A stretch of 64,000 bases of DNA, taken from positions 16,225 through 80,224 of the forward strand of contig NZ_JAHLQH010000045.1 of NCBI RefSeq assembly GCF_018918325.1. Direction: 5' to 3'. The DNA is from Clostridium sp. MSJ-8 (GTDB taxonomy: Bacteria; Bacillota; Clostridia; Clostridiales; Clostridiaceae). The position numbers and the translations under genes are program-made. Below are positions 57,138 to 64,000 of the stretch, one piece after another (position 1 is the first letter of the stretch; every line of letters starts with the position of its first letter). The notes under the pieces are model-generated. The model saw only the letters and a list, made by a program, of their open reading frames with translations, did not search any database and was not told the DNA's origin.

Positions 57138-57610
57138 TTTTGTTCTGCAATTAGGCAAATTGATTGAGATGAAATTCCTTCAAGTTTACCAGTAAACCCT
57201 AATCCTTCTTCAGTAGTTGCTTTTATGTTTATTTGATTCAACTCTATATTTAATGCTTTAGCAACATTTTCTCTCATTTTATCTATATGTGGTAACATTT
57301 TAGGTTTTTGAGCTATTATAGTTGCATCTATATTAATTATTTTATATCCATGATCTTTTAAGAGGTTACCTACATTCTCTAGAAGTAATATACTAGAAAT
57401 TCCTTTAAATCTATCATCTGTATCAGGGAAATGTTTTCCGATATCTCCAAGTGTTGCAGCACCTAATATTGAATCCATTATAGCATGTAGTAATACATCA
57501 GCATCTGAATGTCCTAATAATCCAAGCTCAAAAGGAATATTAACTCCCCCTATTATCAAGTCTCTATTTGGAACTAGTTTATGAACATCATATCCCATTC
57601 CTATTCTCAT
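57134..57610 (-). CDS. ispF: 2-C-methyl-D-erythritol 2,4-cyclodiphosphate synthase
   Basis: 158 residues, normal for the family. [12 protein letters not shown] (zinc Asp/His), [35 protein letters not shown] and the C-terminal [25 protein letters not shown]. Fifth step of the MEP isoprenoid pathway. No other isp gene is adjacent. The stop codon coincides with the edge of a palindromic repeat copy. Confidence 0.95.
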   Translation of the reverse strand: MRIGMGYDVHKLVPNRDLIIGGVNIPFELGLLGHSDADVLLHAIMDSILGAATLGDIGKHFPDTDDRFKGISSILLLENVGNLLKDHGYKIINIDATIIAQKPKMLPHIDKMRENVAKALNIELNQINIKATTEEGLGFTGKLEGISSQSICLIAEQN

Positions 57611-57733
57611 AATCTCACATCCTTTATAAAAATAAATTTAAATTTATTTTAACATAATTGTAGTCCACAATAAACATTTCAGTGCATATTATGTGATATA
57701 ATTAAGTATGTTTATAGTATGGAGGGTATAATA

Positions 57734-58744
57734 ATGGAGGCATTTAGAAAAAATAAATATATTTTTTCGAACATACGAACAATACAGGAAAAAAATGAAG
57801 AAATCATTAATGAAAGAAAAAATCAAATATCTTTATTACTTAAGGAACTTTTCTTGTATAAAGTTATAACTAAGGACTTGATTCTAAAAAAACCAAAGGA
57901 ACATGAAAAAAATATAATATTAAATATAGCCTATTATATAGTTGAGAATGAGGAATTACTAGAAGAATTCAATAGTAAGAGAAGATTACAGATTAATAAG
58001 TTATCTCGATTGATGCACATGCCATCTAGTTTTTTTGAATTATGGCAAGACTACATAATAGCATATATTATTATTTTACATAATCCCAATTATAAATTAC
58101 TTCAAGATTATTTAAAGATTGAATATGCAGAGAAAAATTCTAATCCAATTGCAAGTATTAGTAAGGAACATTATTTGGGAATGGTATTAGAAGTTAAAAA
58201 GAAACATATGATAATTATGACTAGTAATGGAGAATTTATAAAGCTTAAGAAGGACGATACAGCTAGAATTGGAGAGGAAGTATCTGGAGAAGAAAAGACG
58301 GGAATAAAACATATAAAACTTAAGATAGCAATTGGAGTTTTGGTTATTCTATTTATAGTTATAGGTGCATATAGAGACTATAATAATCCAGTTAGTACTA
58401 TTGTATTAAAAACAACATCAGATATTAAGTTTCAAATAAATAGATATAATAATGTGGTTTACACTTATGCTGAATCAGAAAAAGGCAAGGATATGTTAAA
58501 AAAAGTATCTGTGGATGATAATATTGATAATGTTCTGAAACAATGTGTCAAATATGCATATGAGAATGATATGATTCCAAAGGAAGGATTAAATGTTACT
58601 GTTGTGGGTAGAAGGCTTGATTATGGTCTATTAGAACAAACGGGAAATTATATTGTAGATAATAATATAAAGTTACTAATAAATAATGCAGGAGTACAAC
58701 ATAAATTATCTGAGAGTATAATGAATGAGAGAGATGAAGAGTAA
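57734..58744 (+). CDS. SigI C-terminal domain fused to RsgI-type anti-sigma factor
   Basis: 336 residues from the ATG at 57734 (RBS GGAGGG). Residues ~20-135 follow the C-terminal domain of sigma factor SigI (ELFLYKVITKDLILKKPKEH, VENEELLEEFNSKRRLQINKL, DYIIAYIIILHNPNYKLLQDYL). Residues ~144-185 match the RsgI N-terminal anti-sigma domain (HYLGMVLEVKKKHMIIMTSNGEFIKLKK). A membrane helix (~198-217) and an external domain follow. The sigma-2 region is absent, so it cannot be a whole sigma factor. Family assignments are from memory of those motifs. Confidence 0.7.
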   Translation: MEAFRKNKYIFSNIRTIQEKNEEIINERKNQISLLLKELFLYKVITKDLILKKPKEHEKNIILNIAYYIVENEELLEEFNSKRRLQINKLSRLMHMPSSFFELWQDYIIAYIIILHNPNYKLLQDYLKIEYAEKNSNPIASISKEHYLGMVLEVKKKHMIIMTSNGEFIKLKKDDTARIGEEVSGEEKTGIKHIKLKIAIGVLVILFIVIGAYRDYNNPVSTIVLKTTSDIKFQINRYNNVVYTYAESEKGKDMLKKVSVDDNIDNVLKQCVKYAYENDMIPKEGLNVTVVGRRLDYGLLEQTGNYIVDNNIKLLINNAGVQHKLSESIMNERDEE

Positions 58745-58746
58745 TA

Positions 58747-58790
58747 AAAAGAAGTTGTAATAGTGTATTTATATTACAACTTCTTTTACT
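58747..58790 (+). terminator. Terminator of the SigI-C/RsgI gene
   Basis: AAAAGAAGTTGTAATA / TATTACAACTTCTTTT; near-symmetrical, so it may also serve the deacetylase gene on the other strand. Confidence 0.85.
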
Positions 58791-58848
58791 CTATAGGAAA
58801 TTATATTAAGGCGCTATTAGTTGCATGGGCGATTTTAGCACTCTATTT

Positions 58849-59727
58849 TTAAGGATTAAGTCTAGTTGCAAAATAGTCTAAATTATAATTAGAACTAACA
58901 TAAATTCTTTCTAATTGAAAGTAATCTGATTCACTAGAAGCTAATCCGTTATTAGTAGTAAAACATAAAGTGTATCCAGCTTCTTTTGCAGCACGAATAG
59001 AATCATCATTGTAATCTCCATAAGGGTAAGCAAGGGCTATTACTTCTCTATGTGTTATATTTTCTATGAATTCTTTTGAATTCTTTAGTTCAGCTAATTG
59101 TTCGTCATAAGATAGTTCATTTAAGTGAAGATGATTAACTGTATGACTTTGTATGTCTATTCCATAATCAATCATTTCTTTGATTTGATCAGAAGATAAA
59201 TAATATCCTTCGTCAACGCCAACGGTCATCAAAAATATAGTAGCTTTTATTCCTAGTTCCTTTAATATAGGAAATGCATTTGTATAATTATCCATATAAC
59301 CATCATCAAAGGTTATCATAATACTTTTTTCTGGAATAGGCTCATTGTTAACTAGATAGTTATTGAATTCAGTTAAAGTTATAGGGGTATATCCTTGTGC
59401 TAAAACATATTGTAATTCTTCTTTTAGTTTCTGTGGCGAAATGATTACCTCGTTTGCTTCTGATTCGTCTACAGAGTGATAATATAATATAGGAACCTTT
59501 ACATTTTCTGTAGATACAGTAACACCATTAAAATTATTAGTTTTATTTAGAGGTTTAACTGTTTCTTCTAGTGGAGTTTCTTTTAAATTAGTTTTGTCAG
59601 AGGATGTGGTTTCTATATTTGTTTTGTTATTGGAGTTCTTCTTGTTAGAACTAGTATTACATGAAACAATAGTTGAAGATAATATAAATGTTATCGCTAA
59701 TATAGGAAATATAAGTTGTTTCTTCAT
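58849..59727 (-). CDS. Polysaccharide deacetylase lipoprotein
   Basis: 292 residues. Lipoprotein signal with lipobox STIVSC, a low-complexity Asn/Thr/Ser linker, then the NodB fold: VPILYYHSVDE, metal/catalytic Asp in SIMITFDDGYMDNYTNAFP, H-x3-H in SHTVNHLHL, and YPYGDYNDDSIRAA. A membrane-attached peptidoglycan or polysaccharide deacetylase. Confidence 0.9.
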   Translation of the reverse strand: MKKQLIFPILAITFILSSTIVSCNTSSNKKNSNNKTNIETTSSDKTNLKETPLEETVKPLNKTNNFNGVTVSTENVKVPILYYHSVDESEANEVIISPQKLKEELQYVLAQGYTPITLTEFNNYLVNNEPIPEKSIMITFDDGYMDNYTNAFPILKELGIKATIFLMTVGVDEGYYLSSDQIKEMIDYGIDIQSHTVNHLHLNELSYDEQLAELKNSKEFIENITHREVIALAYPYGDYNDDSIRAAKEAGYTLCFTTNNGLASSESDYFQLERIYVSSNYNLDYFATRLNP

Positions 59728-59969
59728 AAAAAATTTTCTCCTTAATTAAAATAATTATTTTGAATATTTTAACATAAAGGGAATGTAAAAGCAAATAAAT
59801 GGTAAAAAATTGAAGTTATCCACATTGTCCACATTTACCTGTGGATAACTTGTTAAGATGTTGTGAATTATACTGTGTATAAAATATGTAAAGTATAGTA
59901 AACACTGATATATACGTCATTTTAGGTATATGTATATGTGAATAAAAATAGAAATGAGGTTGTTGATAA

Positions 59970-61346
59970 ATGAAAGATATAAATAAAATTTTTGCTATGC
60001 AGAAAAGCTTTTTTGCATCTAAAAAAACACTTGATGTTGAATATAGGATAAGCATGTTAAAAAAACTTAAAAAGGTTTTAAAAGATAATGAAGAAAAAAT
60101 TATTGATGCTATGCATAAAGATTTGGGAAAATCATCGTTTGAAGGTTATGCTACAGAAATAGGATTAGTATATGAAGAAATTAATTATGCTATTAAGAAA
60201 ACAAAGAAATGGTGTAAGAGAGAAAAAGCTAGGAGTTCATTAATATATTTTCCTAGTAAAAGCTATATATATAAAGAACCTTATGGAGTATGTTTAATAA
60301 TAGGACCTTTTAACTATCCATTTCAATTGATTATGAATCCATTAGTAGGAGCTATTTCAGCAGGAAATTGTAGCATAATAAAACCATCAGAGCATTCAGT
60401 AAATGTATCTAAGCTTATTGAAAAAATAATAAATGATAACTTTGATGAAAAATATATAGCAGTAGTAGATCCGTTAGGAGGTAAAGAGGTCGTAAGTACA
60501 TTATTAGATATGAAATTTGATAAGATATTCTTTACTGGTAGTGTTAGGGTTGGGAAGATTGTTATGGAGAAGGCTTCAAGAAATTTAATACCTGTAACTC
60601 TAGAATTAGGTGGAAAGAGTCCATGTATAGTGGATAAGGATGCTAATATAAAAATGGCAGCAAAAAGAATTGTGTGGGGAAAATATTTAAATGCTGGACA
60701 AACATGTGTTGCACCTGATTATTTATTAGTTCATAGAGATATAAAAGAAGATTTATTGAAAGAGATGGTCATAGAAATCGAGAGACAATATGGTACCAAC
60801 ATTAAGGAGAGTATAGATTATCCTAGGATAATAAATGAAAAAGAAGTTAATAGATTAAGTAAATATATAGATGAAGGAAAAATTTATTATGGTGGAGAAG
60901 TGGATGTAAATAAGAAATATATATCTCCGACAATATTAGTAGATGTAGATGAGGAAGCAAGTATATCTAGAGAAGAAATATTTGGACCTATATTTCCTGT
61001 ATACGAATTTGAGGACATTTACAAAGTTATAAGTGATTTAAGTAATAAGGAAAAACCATTAGCTCTTTATTATTTTTCAGAAAATAAAAATAAAATAAAA
61101 ATGATACTTAATAATACTAGTTCTGGAGGAGTAACAATAAATGATACTGTTATTCATGTATCTATGCCTAACCTTCCTTTTGGTGGAGTTGGAAATAGTG
61201 GGATGGGATCTTATCATGGAAGAGCTTCATTTGATGAATTTACTCACAATAAATCTGTAGTAAATAGAGGAAGTAAAATTGAATTCTCCTTTAGATTTCC
61301 GCCTTATGAGGAAAAAATAAAATTAATAAAAAAGATTATGAAGTAA
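59970..61346 (+). CDS. NAD(P)-dependent aldehyde dehydrogenase, class 3 type
   Basis: 458 residues. Starts MKDINKIFAMQKSFF. Key residues: GPFNYPFQLIMNPLVGAISAGN, catalytic Glu in VTLELGGKSPC, catalytic Cys in NAGQTCVAPDYLL, and EEIFGPIFPVYEF. The short length and C-terminal hydrophobic-basic tail (KLIKKIMK) fit class 3 fatty aldehyde-type enzymes. RBS GAGGTTG. No obvious partner gene. Confidence 0.9.
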   Translation: MKDINKIFAMQKSFFASKKTLDVEYRISMLKKLKKVLKDNEEKIIDAMHKDLGKSSFEGYATEIGLVYEEINYAIKKTKKWCKREKARSSLIYFPSKSYIYKEPYGVCLIIGPFNYPFQLIMNPLVGAISAGNCSIIKPSEHSVNVSKLIEKIINDNFDEKYIAVVDPLGGKEVVSTLLDMKFDKIFFTGSVRVGKIVMEKASRNLIPVTLELGGKSPCIVDKDANIKMAAKRIVWGKYLNAGQTCVAPDYLLVHRDIKEDLLKEMVIEIERQYGTNIKESIDYPRIINEKEVNRLSKYIDEGKIYYGGEVDVNKKYISPTILVDVDEEASISREEIFGPIFPVYEFEDIYKVISDLSNKEKPLALYYFSENKNKIKMILNNTSSGGVTINDTVIHVSMPNLPFGGVGNSGMGSYHGRASFDEFTHNKSVVNRGSKIEFSFRFPPYEEKIKLIKKIMK

Positions 61347-61476
61347 ATAATAATTATTTATAAAAAATACTTTACAACTAATAATTATTATTATATAATA
61401 AAAACATCAACAGGAAACAAACAACAAAAAACATGATAAATAGAGAAATTTTCAAGTGATTTAGGAGGAAGAGAAT

Positions 61477-62022
61477 ATGAAGAAATTTGTATGTTCAGTA
61501 TGTGGATATGTTTATGAAGGAGAAAAGGCACCAGAAAAATGTCCAGTATGTGGAGTAGGTGCAGATAAGTTTATAGAACAAACAGAAGGAGAATTAGCAT
61601 GGGCAGCAGAACATGTTGTTGGAGTTGCTCAAGGAGCACCAGAAGATATAATAGCAGACTTAAGAGCTAACTTTGAAGGAGAATGTTCAGAAGTAGGAAT
61701 GTATCTTGCAATGGCTAGAGTTGCATATAGAGAAGGATATCCAGAAGTAGGTTCTTACTATGAAAAAGCTGCTTTTGAAGAAGCAGAACATGCAGCAAAA
61801 TTTGCAGAATTATTAGGAGAGGTTGTTACAGATTCAACTAAGAAGAATTTACAATTAAGAGTTGAAGCTGAAAATGGAGCTACAGCTGGAAAAACTGATT
61901 TAGCTAAGAGAGCAAAAGCTGCTAATTTAGATGCAATACATGATACTGTACATGAAATGGCTAGAGATGAGGCTAGACATGGAAAGGCATTTGAAGGATT
62001 ATTAAAGAGATACTTCAATTAA
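61477..62022 (+). CDS. Reverse rubrerythrin (rubredoxin domain first)
   Basis: 181 residues. Residues 1-~35 are a rubredoxin-like domain with two Cys-x2-Cys pairs ([10 protein letters not shown] and CPVCGVG); the rest is a ferritin-like diiron domain ([46 protein letters not shown]). The order is opposite to classical rubrerythrin. Reduces hydrogen peroxide in anaerobes. Strong RBS (TTTAGGAGGA) and optimal-looking codons suggest high expression. Confidence 0.95.
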   Translation: MKKFVCSVCGYVYEGEKAPEKCPVCGVGADKFIEQTEGELAWAAEHVVGVAQGAPEDIIADLRANFEGECSEVGMYLAMARVAYREGYPEVGSYYEKAAFEEAEHAAKFAELLGEVVTDSTKKNLQLRVEAENGATAGKTDLAKRAKAANLDAIHDTVHEMARDEARHGKAFEGLLKRYFN

Positions 62023-62044
62023 TAAGAAAAATCTGATGTTAATT

Positions 62045-62265
62045 TAATATTAGGTTTTCTGATGATTAGCATCAATTTTATATGTTCTAAGTAAATAATA
62101 TAATATCATTAAGAATTTATAAGATAATAAAAATAGGTAAAGATCCCTAAATGCTATAAACTCACTAAAGTTCAAATAATATAGCATTTTTAATGGGATC
62201 TTTACTATTTTTATTATAAGAAACACTAAAATCTATTATAAATAATTGATATTGATCAACTGAAA
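62045..62265. repeat. Long imperfect palindrome, full copy
   Basis: Central stem GTAAAGATCCCTAAATGCTATA / TATAGCATTTTTAATGGGATCTTTAC; flanks TGATTAGCATCAATT and AATTGATATTGATCAA. It ends the rubrerythrin gene and reaches the 3' end of the CPBP gene on the other strand. Pairing is kept by changes on both arms. Confidence 0.75.
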
Positions 62266-62279
62266 AAAGTAATCAAATT

Positions 62280-63065
62280 TTATTTTTGACGACTATTCTT
62301 GGGTTTACAATATACTAAGATTATAAATACTAACATACATACTATAAGTTTAATTATAGCTTCATACCATGATACATTGACTATAAATACAGTTGTAACT
62401 GAGTTTATTATACAATGGGATAATATACATACTATAGTGCTATGACTACGTATATATATAGCTCCTAATATAAAAGATGTTGCAATAGTCCATAAAGTAT
62501 GAATACCAAAACTAAGATATTGTTCTTGATAAGTTCCTACCATAAAGAATAATGGAAGGTGCCATAATTCCCAGATACAACCTATTGTTAAAACTGATAA
62601 AAATTTTGAATTTTTAGTATTAGATAAGATGTTTTCTAATAAAAAGCCTCTCCACCCCACTTCTTCTAAACCACCTATAATGAAGAACATTGGGATTGAT
62701 ATAAATATATTTATAATTGAACCTAATTTTTCTCCACCCATAAAAATATAAGGAAGAAAAGAAAATAAGAATGATAGTAATAAGCATATAAACCAATCAA
62801 TTTTATTATTAGGTTTTTTAAATATATAAGATATATTTTGCTTTAATGTATAGTGATTTAACTTGCATTGAATTATTGTGGCAGATATAGCAGGAGATAG
62901 TACCCCAATAATGTATAGAACATACATCCAAGCATATTCAGTAAAATTTACATTATATAATTGAGAATACACTGCAATTGATCCCCAAGTGATATATGTA
63001 ATTAAGAAACATAAGGCTAAGTAAGCAGTTATGTTTTTTTTAGTTGTAGATATTTTGTTTTTCAT
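62280..63065 (-). CDS. CPBP family intramembrane metalloprotease
   Basis: 261 residues with about eight membrane helices. Glu-Glu motif GGLEEVGWRGFLLE and later CIWELWHLPLFF and CILSHCIINSV supply the Glu and His residues of the CAAX/Abi (CPBP) family. Such proteins process membrane proteins or confer bacteriocin self-protection. It is 50 kb from the RiPP operon, so immunity to that peptide is only a remote possibility. Confidence 0.88.
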   Translation of the reverse strand: MKNKISTTKKNITAYLALCFLITYITWGSIAVYSQLYNVNFTEYAWMYVLYIIGVLSPAISATIIQCKLNHYTLKQNISYIFKKPNNKIDWFICLLLSFLFSFLPYIFMGGEKLGSIINIFISIPMFFIIGGLEEVGWRGFLLENILSNTKNSKFLSVLTIGCIWELWHLPLFFMVGTYQEQYLSFGIHTLWTIATSFILGAIYIRSHSTIVCILSHCIINSVTTVFIVNVSWYEAIIKLIVCMLVFIILVYCKPKNSRQK

Positions 63066-63145
63066 AAAAATAAACCCCTTTTTTGGAATAAAATATAATT
63101 TTATAAATATTATAACATAGGTTGAAATTTAATTATCTATTACTT

Positions 63146-63180
63146 AAAAATCGCTGTAAAGCATAATGCCTACAGCGACT
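63146..63180 (-). terminator. Terminator of the isochorismatase-like gene
   Basis: TCGCTGTA / TACAGCGA with a 12-base loop; on the minus strand it is followed by TTTTTAAG. Confidence 0.75.
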
Positions 63181-63222
63181 TTCTGTTTTGAAGTTTTTTT
63201 ACAGATTCTTTTTGCATATAAT

Positions 63223-63723
63223 TTATATGAATTCTGCACCTAGATTTTTTAATTTTTTAAATAATTTTAATTCATTTTTTATAAGCATTGTTCCAATTGC
63301 AGATGTGTTCATTATTACTTTAAAACCATTTTTTATAGCACCAAGAGCAGTTAATGAAACACAACCTCCACCGTCAATTCCTATTATTTCTACAGTATCA
63401 ACATTGTGTGAAGTTAAAAAATCTTTAAAATCTTCATTAGAAAAAGCATCTCCTTCATATTTATCAAATTTGTAATCTGATACTATATTTAAGCCTTGAA
63501 CTAAATCAGCTCTTTTAGTGTTAGAGTAAGCTCTAAAAGGCATAAAGATACTTGCAATGTTTTTTTTGGTTAAATTTCTTATATAGATTGTTAAGTTTTC
63601 AGAGTTATCATCAATAACTTTGTTAGCAGAAGTTAATAACTCATTGTCCTTATACTTAAAGTATGGAGAATGTCCTTTACCTAGGAATACATTCTGCATA
63701 TCTACAACTAATAACGCTTTCAT
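63223..63723 (-). CDS. Isochorismatase-family cysteine hydrolase
   Basis: 166 residues. N-terminal Asp in MKALLVVDMQNVFLG and the nucleophile Cys in EIIGIDGGGCVSLTALGAIKNGF. Short and without the usual central loop, so the substrate (nicotinamide, isochorismate or another amide/ester) is unclear. RBS GGGGGA. Alone on its strand at the end of the window. Confidence 0.85.
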   Translation of the reverse strand: MKALLVVDMQNVFLGKGHSPYFKYKDNELLTSANKVIDDNSENLTIYIRNLTKKNIASIFMPFRAYSNTKRADLVQGLNIVSDYKFDKYEGDAFSNEDFKDFLTSHNVDTVEIIGIDGGGCVSLTALGAIKNGFKVIMNTSAIGTMLIKNELKLFKKLKNLGAEFI

Positions 63724-63918
63724 AAAATTCCCCCATATATCTCAAATAATAAACATTATATCATTATTTTACATAAAAAGTAAGTTAATGCTATATGTGT
63801 TAACAAATAATTAATTTTATTACTATAAATATCATTATATAATGCATGTAGGGATAGTATTTATTTTTTAAAAATTAAATACGGAAGTTTGACACTTTCT
63901 TAAAACAAAAATGCCCGC

Positions 63919-63994
63919 AAGCCTTGATATAGGCTTATTTTTTTGTCAATTTTCAAAATTTAATATTGCGTGATATTGCGTGGCGTGGTATAAT
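63919..63994 (+). promoter_or_regulatory. Terminator plus strong promoter at the right edge
   Basis: AAGCCTTGATATAGGCTTATTTTTTT (63919-63944) is a short terminator. It is followed by TTGCGT (63966-63971), 17 bases, and TATAAT (63989-63994); ATATTGCGTG occurs twice in tandem. Base composition is richer in G than the rest. The gap 63724-63918 holds nothing else visible. The gene served lies beyond the window. Confidence 0.6.
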
Positions 63995-64000
63995 ATAAGG

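Noticed and set aside
62280..63065. CPBP protease as immunity protein for the RiPP
   Set aside because: About 50 kb away with no shared regulation visible.

Overview
The window is very AT-rich chromosomal DNA with strong AGGAGG-type ribosome binding sites and frequent TTG/GTG starts. It carries a rubredoxin-first ('reverse') rubrerythrin, a SigI/RsgI-type protein, T-box leaders on thrS and asnB, and MoxR/DUF58/transglutaminase operons. Together these point to an anaerobic Firmicute of class Clostridia; I cannot name the genus. No tRNA, rRNA, CRISPR array, complete insertion sequence or origin was recognised.

The most interesting region is about 1-12130. It opens with the end of an AgrC-like peptide-sensing histidine kinase and a second AgrC-like protein whose kinase motifs have decayed. 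A NatA/NatB-type ABC exporter and a 28-residue membrane peptide follow. Next comes a promoter with two perfect 9-bp direct repeats 21 bp apart, the layout of LytTR (AgrA/PlnC-type) operators, and then an operon encoding a short-chain dehydrogenase, a 686-residue SPASM protein with a PqqD-like tail but no radical-SAM cysteine triad, a SAM methyltransferase and a class III aminotransferase. These are followed by two tiny ORFs, five near-identical 36-37-residue peptides all ending in Leu-Thr, and an M50 membrane metalloprotease with a PqqD-like front end. This is the logic of the daptide RiPPs, where the C-terminal Thr is oxidatively decarboxylated, transaminated and N-methylated to a dimethylated diamine. 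The Clostridia version seen here, with an SDR, a SPASM-RRE protein and CxxC/CxxCC cores, looks unusual and probably quorum-controlled.

12200-29900: a minus-strand MoxR-DUF58-DUF4129 operon; a PucR regulator with an iron alcohol dehydrogenase; an EamA transporter; a polar amino acid ABC transporter with a cytidylate-kinase-like gene; a P-type cation ATPase; a MetY sulfhydrylase with a LysR regulator; and a MerR-methyltransferase fusion with a textbook 19-bp-spaced MerR promoter.

29900-36700: an RNA-repair block of Ro60 (TROVE), RtcB and two WYL-type regulators. It is preceded by structured non-coding sequence that may encode Y RNA, and followed by a YhaM-like nuclease on the other strand.

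36700-64000: MarR, ilvC, a phosphodiester glycosidase, a second MoxR-DUF58-transglutaminase operon, a signal peptidase I homolog without catalytic residues, a GSA-aminomutase-like enzyme, asnB, a formyl-THF cyclo-ligase, a second MetY, thrS, an HNH protein, ispF, a SigI-C/RsgI fusion, a polysaccharide deacetylase lipoprotein, an aldehyde dehydrogenase, rubrerythrin, a CPBP protease and an isochorismatase-like hydrolase.

Several repeat families stand out: a long imperfect palindrome of about 220-240 bp (three full and about three partial copies) whose terminator stem covaries between copies; a second short dispersed palindrome; and seven tandem 48-bp terminator units between hemL-like and asnB. 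The last ~100 bases look different from the rest and may be the edge of a mobile element.
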